Shown: positions 5,415 to 13,054, numbered from the stretch's first letter. The stretch is DNA of 13,121 bases from Candidatus Parcubacteria bacterium (GCA_027424065.1 DAIBYH010000013.1:1-13121), one strand, 5' to 3'. A program made the numbers and translations. The notes: generated by a model from the letters alone, not told the origin.

Positions 5415-5942
5415 TTAAAATTCCACGAGTGCTTGGCCTGCTTTTCCTGATTGGAACGGATGTTTCAGTTCGCGCATCTCCGTGGCGAGGTCGGCACGGT
5501 CAATGAATGCCTGTGGCGCGCCGCGGCCGGAGAGGATAAGAAGTCGATCTTCAGGAAAGTCCCGGATCGCGGAGAGGACATCGTCCTCGGAAATGAGGCC
5601 GAGCGAAACGGCGACATTCACTTCGTCGAGCACGATCAATTGCCACTTTCCCGATAGTTGTTCCTGAATGAAAGCGTCGAGCGCATGCCGTGCCGCGGCC
5701 CGGTGCGATTCGATGGGTAAGTTATCGCCGAGAATACCGACGAATCCGAGTCCCATTTTCCGCACCTCAAAAATATCGGCAGGAATGCCGTATTTCTTTG
5801 CAAATTCATCCTCCCCGGAGATCCAGGGTCCCTTGATAAACTGGATCATGAGTGCCCCTTTTCCCCGGCCTGCGACGCGGACCATTTGTCCGAGGGAGGC
5901 GGTCGTTTTCCCTTTTCCATTACCGGTGAATACGATTATCAT
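5415..5942 (-). CDS. cobO: Corrinoid (cob(I)alamin) adenosyltransferase, CobA/CobO/BtuR family
   Basis: 175 residues. The family transfers the adenosyl group of ATP to the cobalt of corrinoids, making adenosylcobalamin. The P-loop GNGKGKTT (7-14), the Walker B-like stretch LIVLDEVNVAVSLGLI (102-117), SGRGAP (138-143; usually TGRGAP) and the signature DLATEMRELKHPFQSGKAGQ near the C-terminus are all present. The frame is open upstream to 6092, but that extension would overlap tRNA-Ile and adds nothing family-like; the ATG at 5940-5942 starts exactly where the family does (MIIVFTGNGKGKTT). No cobalamin synthesis, transport or B12-dependent gene is in the window, so the cofactor's source and user are unknown. 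The symbol follows the family; cobA or btuR would fit equally. Confidence 0.93.
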   Translation of the reverse strand: MIIVFTGNGKGKTTASLGQMVRVAGRGKGALMIQFIKGPWISGEDEFAKKYGIPADIFEVRKMGLGFVGILGDNLPIESHRAAARHALDAFIQEQLSGKWQLIVLDEVNVAVSLGLISEDDVLSAIRDFPEDRLLILSGRGAPQAFIDRADLATEMRELKHPFQSGKAGQALVEF

Positions 5943-5965
5943 GGTGTTTTTCAATCTGTCACTCC

Positions 5966-5974
5966 AGTATAACA
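5966..5974 (-). promoter_or_regulatory. Extended -10 promoter for the adenosyltransferase gene
   Basis: On the minus strand TGT-TATACT has the extended -10 form and ends 23 bases before the ATG at 5942, giving a short leader of roughly 16 bases. No consensus -35 box is visible 17 bases upstream. Confidence 0.45.
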
Positions 5975-6053
5975 GAACGCCGGCGGTCTTGCCGGAACTG
6001 GAAAGCTGAAGAGAGTTACAGTAGAATGGGCGGTAAGAGCAAGGATCCCTTTT

Positions 6054-6125
6054 GGGCGTGTAGCTCAGCGGTAGAGCAACCGTCTTATACACGGTCGGTC
6101 GCTGGTTCGAATCCAGCCGCGCCCA
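6054..6125 (+). tRNA. tRNA-Ile (anticodon UAU), rare in bacteria
   Basis: 72 nt with a full cloverleaf. Acceptor GGGCGTG pairs with CGCGCCC (6118-6124), discriminator A6125. The D-arm is GCTC/GAGC. The anticodon stem ACCGT/ACGGT holds the loop CTTATAC, giving anticodon TAT at 6086-6088 with U33 present. The T-arm is GCTGG/CCAGC around TTCGAAT. UAU reads AUA directly; most bacteria instead use a CAU tRNA with lysidine at position 34. CCA is not encoded. The gene's 3' end touches the stop codon of the minus-strand gene at 6126. Confidence 0.9.
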
Positions 6126-6725
6126 CTATCTTTTTGATTCCAGTGCGTCAAAACGGGTCATGGCCTCCTGGGCTTGATCGTTGAAATTGTTGATGGCGTT
6201 CACGTCCATGTTGATCTGATCGACGATGGACGTTACTTCGCCCGGCTTTATTGCAGTCCCGGTGAAGCGCCCCTGGAGCGTCACGAGGAGATGGCTTAGG
6301 TCGTTGCTATAGGTGATCAGTTCGCTTACGAGAGCAAGGCGGCTCGAGATCGCATCGAGGGCCGCTTGGCGCGCTTCGAGCGATGAAATGTCCGGCAATG
6401 ACCTTGCCATTGCCTCTATTTGCGACGAAAGCGAAAGCGCCTGATCATGGAGATCCTGATTTTTCGTGATGATGTTCGTGGTCAAAGAGAGCGCTGCGGC
6501 ATAATTGCCGGACCGATCCAGGTCGTTCACGGTTGTGAGATCATGGGTCGATTGATCAGAGAGCCCCACGATGCTTTGTGCAATGAGCGCTCCTTGCACG
6601 CGCGCCTGCGTGAATTCCTGCGGAACGCCGGCGCTTCTGCTTGAAAACCAGGCGGTTCCGGCGCCGACGAGAATAAAGGCGAGAAAGACCGAGACGATCT
6701 TGGTTTTTCGCGAGAGGGTCGGCAT
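6126..6725 (-). CDS. Membrane-anchored helical protein of unknown function
   Basis: 199 residues; family not recognised. RKTK at 6-9 precedes a single membrane segment (about 9-27), then about 170 residues that look almost wholly alpha-helical, with few prolines and no cysteines. Several stretches (for example 60-120 and 160-195) have regular hydrophobic spacing that could form a coiled-coil or helical bundle. The topology suggests an N-terminal anchor with the helical part outside the membrane. The stop codon TAG (6128-6126) directly abuts the 3' end of the convergent tRNA-Ile gene, and no terminator hairpin exists between them. The start ATG is the only one that includes the positive residues before the membrane segment. 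The upstream 108 bases are shared with the divergent tRNA-Gly promoter. Confidence 0.78.
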   Translation of the reverse strand: MPTLSRKTKIVSVFLAFILVGAGTAWFSSRSAGVPQEFTQARVQGALIAQSIVGLSDQSTHDLTTVNDLDRSGNYAAALSLTTNIITKNQDLHDQALSLSSQIEAMARSLPDISSLEARQAALDAISSRLALVSELITYSNDLSHLLVTLQGRFTGTAIKPGEVTSIVDQINMDVNAINNFNDQAQEAMTRFDALESKR

Positions 6726-6780
6726 CGAAATGGTGGATTATTTTTACCAAAAATCGGGACAGAGGACAAATCGGCAGGTT

Positions 6781-6809
6781 TTGATTTAATCCCCCTTTAT
6801 CTATATACT
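6781..6809 (+). promoter_or_regulatory. Sigma70-type promoter for tRNA-Gly
   Basis: TTGATT (6781-6786) and TATACT (6804-6809) are separated by exactly 17 bases and lie 24 bases before the mature tRNA-Gly 5' end. The surrounding sequence is AT-rich compared with the genes. Confidence 0.7.
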
Positions 6810-6833
6810 AAAACAATCGTCGTTTGGTTTCAC

Positions 6834-6904
6834 GCGGGTATGGTATAACGGTATTATGTCACCCTTCCAAGGTGAAGACGCGGGTCCGACTCCCGCTACC
6901 CGCT
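6834..6904 (+). tRNA. tRNA-Gly (anticodon UCC) with an atypical T-loop
   Basis: 71 nt. Acceptor GCGGGTA pairs with TACCCGC (6897-6903), discriminator T6904, as is usual for bacterial tRNA-Gly. The anticodon stem TCACC/GGTGA holds CTTCCAA, anticodon TCC at 6866-6868. The T-stem GCGGG/CCCGC is perfect, but the loop is TCCGACT, so position 55 (C6886) is C where U, normally made pseudouridine, is nearly invariant. CCA is not encoded. The D-arm is weak, as often seen in tRNA-Gly(UCC). Confidence 0.93.
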
Positions 6905-6936
6905 CACTTCTTCGCCCCTTGCGGGGCTACGAAGTG
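6905..6936 (+). other. Imperfect hairpin directly after tRNA-Gly
   Basis: CACTTC (6905-6910) pairs with GAAGTG (6931-6936), and inside it CCCC pairs with GGGG around TTGC, with mismatches between. It begins right after the discriminator base. No T run follows, so it may be a processing or attenuating element rather than an intrinsic terminator. Confidence 0.45.
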
Positions 6937-6956
6937 CATGCGCTCTTCAGGCTTGC

Positions 6957-6976
6957 ATTTCGTCAAATGACGAAAT
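6957..6976. other. Short hairpin just past the tyrS stop codon
   Basis: ATTTCGTC (6957-6964) pairs with GACGAAAT (6969-6976) around AAAT. It lies 4 bases past the tyrS stop on the minus strand and also downstream of tRNA-Gly on the plus strand. Neither side has a clear T tract, so a terminator or transcript-end stabiliser role is only possible. Confidence 0.4.
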
Positions 6977-6980
6977 CTTC

Positions 6981-8153
6981 TTACGTGCGGAAGAAGTTCT
7001 TTTTCCCGACACGAAGGACGGCGTTCGACTTAATGGCGAGCATGGCTTGCGGATCTTTAATGACAGTATTGTCATATTCAAAGCCGCCCTGCTCTATGAG
7101 TCGTCGCGCTTCGCTTTTGCTTTTGAAAAGCCCGGTTTCCATGGAGAGGTCCATTGCCGCGAGATTCTTTGCGGCAATGCGAAGCGCCGGAATGTTTTCA
7201 GGGATCTCTTTTCTGGAGAATATCTTTTCAAAATTTTCCTGCGCAGCGTTCGCGGCATGCACGCTGTGATATTTTTTGACGATCTCAAAACCAAGCCGTT
7301 CCTTTAATTCCTTCGGGGGCAATGATCCCGCAAGCCGGTCGACGACGTCGGGCTCGAGCTCGGTGCAGAGAAGGAAATATTTTTTAACCAGGCCGTCGGG
7401 AATGGACATGATCTTCCCGAACATGCTTTCGGGGGATTCACTGAGGCCGATATAGTTCCCGATGCTCTTGCTCATCTTCTTCACTCCGTCGAGACCCTCA
7501 AGGATAGGGACCGTCATGACGTCCTGCTCCTTCATGCCGAAATGGCGCTGGATGCGCCTGCCCATAAGAAGATTAAATGTTTGATCGGTGCCGCCAAGCT
7601 CTACGTCGGCTTTGATCTTCACGGAATCATAACCCTGAAAGAGGGGATAAAGGAGCTCCAGGAAGGTGATGTCCTGGTCTGCGTCGATGCGCTTTTTAAA
7701 ATCGGCCCTGCGAAGAACTTGCTGAAACGTTCCTGCCATGGCGAGCTGCACAAATTGCTCGATGCCCTCCTTGGCGAACCAGGAGCTGTTGTAAGCAACC
7801 TCCGTTTTTTTAAGATTCAGTATCTTTCCGGCATGAGAAAGATATTCCCCCATGTTTTTTTTGATCTCTTTCTCGATCAGCGGTTTTCGGGTTTCCGATC
7901 GTCCGCTCGGATCCCCGATGCGCGCCGTAAAATCACCGATGAGCAGGACGACCTTATGGCCCAGGTCCTGGAACTCTTTCAGTTTGTTCAGAGCGACGGC
8001 GTGGCCCAGATGCAGGTCGGGGGAGGTCGGGTCGATACCGAACTTTATGCGCAGTTTTTTGCCGGAGCGGAGCGCGTGCTCAAGATGATCTTTTTCGATG
8101 ACCTCTTCCACGTTGCGTGAAAGGAGGGATCGTATCTTTTCTTCCGGAATCAT
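6981..8153 (-). CDS. tyrS: Tyrosyl-tRNA synthetase
   Basis: 390 residues, class I aminoacyl-tRNA synthetase that charges tRNA-Tyr with tyrosine. The Rossmann catalytic domain has the HIGH-type motif HLGH (48-51) in KFGIDPTSPDLHLGH, the tyrosine-binding region GGTDQTFNLLMG (187-198) and KMSKS (226-230). A C-terminal S4-like RNA-binding domain occupies about 335-390 (FKSKSEARRLIEQGGF). The KFGIDPTSPDLHLGH form places it with the TyrZ-like long branch of bacterial TyrRS. It is complete. A terminator separates it from clpP, so it is a separate unit; a loose TAGGAT (8166-8161) lies 7 bases before the ATG, again suggesting a near-leaderless message. Confidence 0.97.
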   Translation of the reverse strand: MIPEEKIRSLLSRNVEEVIEKDHLEHALRSGKKLRIKFGIDPTSPDLHLGHAVALNKLKEFQDLGHKVVLLIGDFTARIGDPSGRSETRKPLIEKEIKKNMGEYLSHAGKILNLKKTEVAYNSSWFAKEGIEQFVQLAMAGTFQQVLRRADFKKRIDADQDITFLELLYPLFQGYDSVKIKADVELGGTDQTFNLLMGRRIQRHFGMKEQDVMTVPILEGLDGVKKMSKSIGNYIGLSESPESMFGKIMSIPDGLVKKYFLLCTELEPDVVDRLAGSLPPKELKERLGFEIVKKYHSVHAANAAQENFEKIFSRKEIPENIPALRIAAKNLAAMDLSMETGLFKSKSEARRLIEQGGFEYDNTVIKDPQAMLAIKSNAVLRVGKKNFFRT

Positions 8154-8160
8154 AGCCTGT

Positions 8161-8166
8161 ATCCTA
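8161..8166 (-). promoter_or_regulatory. Weak candidate -10 box for tyrS
   Basis: On the minus strand TAGGAT ends 7 bases before the tyrS ATG. It matches the -10 consensus at four of six positions; it is listed because it repeats the spacing seen at other starts here. Confidence 0.3.
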
Positions 8167-8184
8167 ACATGAAAACGGAGACCT

Positions 8185-8211
8185 AAAAAGACCCCTGCGA
8201 GGGGTCTTTTT
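8185..8211 (-). terminator. Rho-independent terminator after clpP
   Basis: GACCCC and GGGGTC flank a five-base loop, with five A on one side and five T on the other, making an 11-bp stem with a T tail on either strand. It lies 18 bases past the clpP stop on the minus strand and ends the presumed nusA-hppA-clpP unit just before the tyrS promoter region. Confidence 0.9.
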
Positions 8212-8229
8212 AATGCGGTGAGAGCCGTT

Positions 8230-8835
<606 letters not shown>

Positions 8836-8845
8836 TTTTTATTAT

Positions 8846-10834
8846 TTAGAGGAACGGCACCAGGAGGAGGGCGATGATGTTGATGATCTTGATGACCGGA
8901 TTGATGGCGGGTCCTGCGGTGTCTTTGTAGGGGTCGCCGACGGTGTCGCCGGTGACGGCGGCTTTATGGGCGAACGATCCCTTGCCGCCGTAGTTCCCTT
9001 CTTCGATATATTTTTTTGCATTATCCCAAGCGGCTCCGCCCGAGGTCATGGAGATGGCAACGAAGATGCCCGTAATAATGGATCCGACAAGGAGGCCGCC
9101 GAGCGCGATCGGGCCGAGGAGCCATGCGATGAAGACGGGAATGACCACCGGCAGCAATGCCGGGACGATCATGCCGCGGATCGCGGCGCTCGTGACGATA
9201 TCCACGCTTTTTGCGTAATCCGGCTTTGCGGTGCCTTCCATGATGCCGGGGATCTCTTTGAATTGGCGGCGCACCTCGATCACGATGCTGCTTGCCGCCT
9301 TGCCGACCGCCTTCATGGAGATGGAAGCGAAGAGGTAAGGGATCATGCCGCCGAGGAGGAGGCCGATGATGACCCGCGGATCGCTCAGATCGAAGTTCAC
9401 CGCCGCCCCGCCCATCTTGTTCTGAAGCGCTTCGACGTAGGAAGAGAAGAGGACGACCGCCGCGAGGCCCGCCGAGCCGATGGCGTATCCTTTCGTGACG
9501 GCCTTCGTGGTATTGCCGACCGCGTCCAGCGCGTCGGTTACGGCCCTGACCGATTCCGGAAGGCCTGACATCTCAGCAATGCCGCCGGCGTTGTCGGTGA
9601 TGGGGCCGAAAGCGTCGATGGCGATCACGATGCCCGCCATGGAGAGCATGCTCATGGCCGCCAGTGCGACGCCATAGAGGCCCGCGGCGGCATAGGCGAC
9701 CATGATGCCGGCAACGATGACCACGATCGGGAGCGCGGTCGCTTCCATGCCGACCGCGAGGCCGGTAATGATGTTCGTACCATGCCCCGTTTCAGAGGCC
9801 TCGGCGATCGATCGTACCGGACGGAACTTTTTGGAAGTGTAGTATTCCGTAATGATGACGATAAGAACGGTGATCAGGATGCCGGCTACGAGCGGCGTGA
9901 ACATCTGTCCGAACGGCAGGAAGCTGAAGGAATTGCCGGCGGCGATCCACGCGAAGCCGATGAGGGCAAGAACGCTCGATGCGGCAAGTCCTTTGTAAAG
10001 CGCCGCCATGATCGCCTGTGATTTTCCGAGGCGCACAAAGAAAATACCGAGAATGGATGCAAGAATGGAGATGCCGCCGATAAGGAGCGGCAGGGTGACC
10101 GCCTGGACCGAAAGCGGAAAGACGAGATGGCCAAGCAGCATTGCGGCGATTGCCGTAACGGCATATGTCTCGAATAGGTCCGCCGCCATGCCCGCACAAT
10201 CACCCGCGTTGTCGCCTACATTATCCGCGATGACCGCGGGGTTGCGCGGGTCATCCTCCGGAATTCCGGCTTCCACTTTGCCGACAAGATCCGCTCCAAC
10301 ATCGGCGCCTTTCGTGAAAATGCCGCCGCCAAGGCGGGCAAAGACCGAAATAAGGCTGCCGCCGAAGGCGAGGCCGATCATCGCCGTCACGTTCTGGGTC
10401 ACGGCGTAGAAGACGGAAACGGAGAATAGCGCAAGGCCGACCACCAGCAGACCGGTGACGGCGCCGCCCTGGAAGGCGAGGCTGAGCGATTTCTTGAGGC
10501 CCGACTTCGCGGCTTCGGCGGTCCTGACGTTTGCGCGCACGGAGACGTTCATACCGATATATCCGGCGAGGGCCGAGGCGATCGCGCCGACCAGGAATGC
10601 GATCATGGTCGTAACGCCGAGGCCCCAGCCGATCAGTGCGGCGGCAATGACGGCGACGATGGCGATCGTCTTATATTGCCGGTTCAAATACGCCTTCGCC
10701 CCGACCTGGATGGCGTGCGCGATTTCCTGCATTTTTTTATCACCGCTCGGCGCCTTCATCACCTTGGTGATGAGCCCGATTGCTACAACGATCGCTGCCA
10801 AGCTGCTCGCTATGGAAAACGATGTAATAGACAT
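8846..10834 (-). CDS. hppA: Membrane-bound proton-translocating pyrophosphatase (K+-independent type)
   Basis: 662 residues, many membrane helices. The enzyme hydrolyses pyrophosphate to pump H+ out across the membrane. Pyrophosphate/Mg-binding segments are intact: [18 protein letters not shown] (178-195), [12 protein letters not shown] (204-215) and, near the C-terminus, the Asp/Lys-rich region ending [16 protein letters not shown]. The residue after GNTT is Lys444 ([10 protein letters not shown]); established work on this family ties Lys here to K+-independent, proton-pumping members, while K+-dependent members have Ala. In a fermentative, reduced-genome cell this would recover energy from biosynthetic pyrophosphate. 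The gene follows nusA by 54 bases, containing an extended -10 candidate, and precedes clpP by 10 bases. Confidence 0.97.
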   Translation of the reverse strand: MSITSFSIASSLAAIVVAIGLITKVMKAPSGDKKMQEIAHAIQVGAKAYLNRQYKTIAIVAVIAAALIGWGLGVTTMIAFLVGAIASALAGYIGMNVSVRANVRTAEAAKSGLKKSLSLAFQGGAVTGLLVVGLALFSVSVFYAVTQNVTAMIGLAFGGSLISVFARLGGGIFTKGADVGADLVGKVEAGIPEDDPRNPAVIADNVGDNAGDCAGMAADLFETYAVTAIAAMLLGHLVFPLSVQAVTLPLLIGGISILASILGIFFVRLGKSQAIMAALYKGLAASSVLALIGFAWIAAGNSFSFLPFGQMFTPLVAGILITVLIVIITEYYTSKKFRPVRSIAEASETGHGTNIITGLAVGMEATALPIVVIVAGIMVAYAAAGLYGVALAAMSMLSMAGIVIAIDAFGPITDNAGGIAEMSGLPESVRAVTDALDAVGNTTKAVTKGYAIGSAGLAAVVLFSSYVEALQNKMGGAAVNFDLSDPRVIIGLLLGGMIPYLFASISMKAVGKAASSIVIEVRRQFKEIPGIMEGTAKPDYAKSVDIVTSAAIRGMIVPALLPVVIPVFIAWLLGPIALGGLLVGSIITGIFVAISMTSGGAAWDNAKKYIEEGNYGGKGSFAHKAAVTGDTVGDPYKDTAGPAINPVIKIINIIALLLVPFL

Positions 10835-10876
10835 TTTATAAGGATTATTTTTTCAAGTTTCGGCTCTTTATCTCAC

Positions 10877-10885
10877 ATCATACCA
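10877..10885 (-). promoter_or_regulatory. Extended -10 candidate between nusA and hppA
   Basis: On the minus strand TGG-TATGAT lies 42 bases before the hppA start and just after the nusA stop. It could give hppA and clpP a supply of transcript independent of nusA. No clear -35 box accompanies it. Confidence 0.4.
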
Positions 10886-10888
10886 CGC

Positions 10889-12097
10889 TTACGACTCGCT
10901 TTCCTCGTCGCCCGCAGGTTCGGCCTCGCCGCTCTCCTCGGGCGCAATGGCAGTTCCATCTTCCTGGACCTCGTCGGGATGCGCCTGGGAGCGGACGTCG
11001 ATCTTCCAGCCGGTGAGCTTTGCGGCGAGGCGGACGTTCTGTCCACCCTTGCCGATCGCGAGACTCAGCTGGTTTTCGGGAACGAATGCGCGCGCTTCCC
11101 GCCGCGGCAGGACCTCGACCCGTTCCACTTTTGCCGGGGAGAGGGCGTTGGCAATGAAGTTCTCCGGATCCTCGGACCACTCGATGATGTCGATCTTCTC
11201 GTTGCCAAGCTCGTTGTTCACGGCCATGACGCGGGTGCCGCGCTGTCCGACCAGGGCTCCCACGGGATCCACGCCTTCGGATGTGGAGGCAACGGCGATC
11301 TTCGTGCGATTGCCGGCTTCGCGGGCGATCTCTTTGACCTCAATGGTGCCATCCGTCAGTTCGGGAACTTCCATCTTGAAAAGCTCGGCGACGAAGCGCG
11401 GATTTGCGCGGGAGAGAACAATGCCCGGCATGCGGGTGTCTTCCTGGACGGCGAGCACGAGGAAGCGGAGGCGTTCTCCGGCGCGGTAGTGTTCGGTCGG
11501 AATGGATTCATTGGCGAACATGACGCCGATCGCGCGGCCGAGATTCACGAAAACATTACCACGATCGAATCGCTGCACTTCGCCGCTCACGATCTGGCCT
11601 TCCTTGCGCGTCCATTCCGCAAGGATGGATTCGCGCTCCGATTCGCGGAGCTTCTGCAGAATGACCTGCTTGGCGGTTTGTGCGGCGATCCGGCCGAAGT
11701 CTTCTTTGGTTTCCAAAGGAAACATCATTTCGTCGCCGACCGCGGCATCGGATTTTATTTTTTGCGCTTCCTCAAGGGTGATATGGCGCTCCGGATTGAA
11801 GCGGGGCAGTTTTTGCTCCTCCTCAATTTCCGGCTCTTTCTTTTCCGCCTCTTCTTCGGCGGATTCATCAACGAACCTGACCGTCGTATCGTCCACGACC
11901 GTCTTGACCTGCCAGAACTTGAGCGTTCCCGATTTTTCGTCAAGCTTGCACTTTACGATCCCGCCCCGATCCGCGTAATCCCTTTTATAGGCCGCGGCAA
12001 TGGACGACTCAATGGCCTCAATGATGGTCTCCGGCGCGAGCCCTTTCTCTTCGGCGACCTGCCGGATCGCTTTTGAAATTTCTTTTATATCAAGCAT
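10889..12097 (-). CDS. nusA: Transcription termination/antitermination factor NusA
   Basis: 402 residues. NusA binds RNA polymerase and nascent RNA and modulates pausing, termination and antitermination. The N-terminal polymerase-binding domain (1-130) begins with the family-like MLDIKEISKAIRQVAEEKG but carries an acidic insertion at about 77-97. The S1 domain is at about 167-232 (GQIVSGEVQRFDRGNVFVNL), followed by KH1 with GALVGQRG (280-287) and KH2 with AIGKGGQN (347-354). The last 25 residues are a Glu-rich tail; the C-terminal acidic repeats of E. coli NusA are absent, as in many Gram-positive-type NusA proteins. The usual neighbours rimP and infB are not adjacent: upstream is a terminated DedA-family gene and downstream is hppA. 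The start ATG follows an AT-rich leader with a repeated ACTAAAT and no Shine-Dalgarno sequence. Confidence 0.96.
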   Translation of the reverse strand: MLDIKEISKAIRQVAEEKGLAPETIIEAIESSIAAAYKRDYADRGGIVKCKLDEKSGTLKFWQVKTVVDDTTVRFVDESAEEEAEKKEPEIEEEQKLPRFNPERHITLEEAQKIKSDAAVGDEMMFPLETKEDFGRIAAQTAKQVILQKLRESERESILAEWTRKEGQIVSGEVQRFDRGNVFVNLGRAIGVMFANESIPTEHYRAGERLRFLVLAVQEDTRMPGIVLSRANPRFVAELFKMEVPELTDGTIEVKEIAREAGNRTKIAVASTSEGVDPVGALVGQRGTRVMAVNNELGNEKIDIIEWSEDPENFIANALSPAKVERVEVLPRREARAFVPENQLSLAIGKGGQNVRLAAKLTGWKIDVRSQAHPDEVQEDGTAIAPEESGEAEPAGDEESES

Positions 12098-12140
12098 AAT
12101 ATTTAGTTTTTATTTAGTTTTTTTAACCTTTTTTTGAAAA

Positions 12141-12160
12141 AATCCGCGCAAGCGCGGATT
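12141..12160 (-). terminator. Rho-independent terminator between the DedA-family gene and nusA
   Basis: AATCCGCG and CGCGGATT pair around a four-base loop. On the minus strand the stem runs into a T tract (GGATTTTTTC). It lies 28 bases past the DedA-family stop and before the nusA leader, so it ends that transcript. Confidence 0.85.
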
Positions 12161-12188
12161 CATCACATTCATCATAGGCAATTTCCTT

Positions 12189-12830
12189 TCAGTTTGTCAA
12201 ACCTGCGGTTTTGTCGCCGTTGTCGGTGAATCGGTCAATGACCAGCTTGATGATCGTGAGGACAAGATAGTCAACGACAATGAATGCCAGGAGCCCGGCA
12301 AGGATGACCCATTCTATCCTTTTGAAGCTCGTCGGGATAAGCGGTGAGAGGCCGGATACGATGCCAAAGACCACGCCGCCGAGCACGGGAACCCAGAGCA
12401 TGCTGGAAATCAGTGATTTTCTGAAGAAGGTCCGGAAGTCCACGCCGCTCCACCCTACCGAGAATACGACAGCCGGTGCGAAGCCGAAGACGAATTTGGA
12501 AAAGACGATCCACTGGGCGCCGCGCTTTTGGAGCATGGTCTCCGCTTTCGTGTGTCCCGGTAGATGGGTTTCTATCCAGTAGCCGAATCTCGTCCCTCGG
12601 AGGCCGTTGCCGATGGAGTACCAGAGGAGGTCGCCGCTTACATCGGCAAGGAAGATGACTAGGAGTATTTCAATAAGGCTCAGGGCGCCAAGGTGCGCCT
12701 CGAAGATGATCCAGAAGCTGAAGAATGCCGCAATATTGCCGAAGAGGACCGTCGCCAGATAGATGATGAAATAGATCATCGGAAGGCTCTTCCCCAGAAG
12801 AAGGGCCAAAAACAGGAACGAATCGGACAT
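12189..12830 (-). CDS. DedA-family (VTT domain) membrane protein
   Basis: 213 residues with several hydrophobic segments (about 15-45, 52-72, 107-128, 142-165 and 174-197). DedA/VTT proteins are membrane proteins; some members recycle undecaprenyl phosphate or other lipids. Supporting features are GDLLWYSIGNGLRG (66-79), matching the conserved GD-xxx-Y-xx-G pattern with Asp67, and the re-entrant-type region FSKFVFGFAPAVVFSVGWSGVDFRTFF at about 110-136. The usual arginines of the RF-x-P-x-x-R core are not kept (Lys112 and Ala120 instead), so it is a divergent member whose transport role may differ. A promoter lies 6 bases upstream and a terminator 28 bases downstream, so it is a single-gene unit. 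It ends with TGA. Confidence 0.8.
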   Translation of the reverse strand: MSDSFLFLALLLGKSLPMIYFIIYLATVLFGNIAAFFSFWIIFEAHLGALSLIEILLVIFLADVSGDLLWYSIGNGLRGTRFGYWIETHLPGHTKAETMLQKRGAQWIVFSKFVFGFAPAVVFSVGWSGVDFRTFFRKSLISSMLWVPVLGGVVFGIVSGLSPLIPTSFKRIEWVILAGLLAFIVVDYLVLTIIKLVIDRFTDNGDKTAGLTN

Positions 12831-12836
12831 TTCTTG

Positions 12837-12845
12837 AGTATATCA
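12837..12845 (-). promoter_or_regulatory. Extended -10 promoter giving a leaderless DedA-family message
   Basis: On the minus strand TGA-TATACT ends 6 bases before the ATG at 12830. Transcription starting about 7 bases after the box would begin at the start codon. A TTGATT is present but only 12 bases upstream of the box, too close for a standard -35. Confidence 0.55.
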
Positions 12846-12879
12846 CGGGAAGAGAATCAAGCCATCTCCCTGTTTTTTC

Positions 12880-12908
12880 TTGTAAAAACGGGGAAAATCC
12901 ACTACAGT
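12880..12908 (+). promoter_or_regulatory. Sigma70-type promoter for tRNA-His
   Basis: TTGTAA (12880-12885) and TACAGT (12903-12908) are separated by exactly 17 bases and lie 14 bases before the tRNA 5' end, a normal arrangement for a short-leader tRNA transcript. Confidence 0.65.
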
Positions 12909-12922
12909 AATGTTGTTTTGAT

Positions 12923-12997
12923 GGTGCCTATGGTGTAATGGCAGCACTGGAGTTTGTGGCACTCCCGGTCCGGGTTCGAATCCCGATAGGCACCCCA
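12923..12997 (+). tRNA. tRNA-His (anticodon GUG), CCA encoded
   Basis: The extra 5' G (-1) at 12923 opposite discriminator C12994 is the identity mark of tRNA-His. Acceptor GTGCCTA pairs with TAGGCAC (12987-12993). The anticodon stem GGAGT/ACTCC holds TTGTGGC, anticodon GTG. CCA follows at 12995-12997, unlike the other three tRNA genes here. The T-stem outermost pair is C12970 opposite A12986, a mismatch. Confidence 0.95.
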
Positions 12998-13054
12998 TTT
13001 GGTTTAATACTTCTTTTAGAATCCTGGGTCTTAGGTGAGAATTTTAATCTTGCG

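Noticed and set aside
5943..6092. Upstream extension of the adenosyltransferase gene to 6092
   Set aside because: It would overlap tRNA-Ile on the other strand and adds 50 residues with no family similarity; the family begins at MIIVFTGNGKGKTT (5942).
10676..12076. Long plus-strand open frame (466 codons) opposite nusA
   Set aside because: It is antisense to nusA and the start of hppA, whose domains are intact. Its translation has no recognisable domain and an Arg/His/Gly-heavy composition typical of GC-rich shadow frames.
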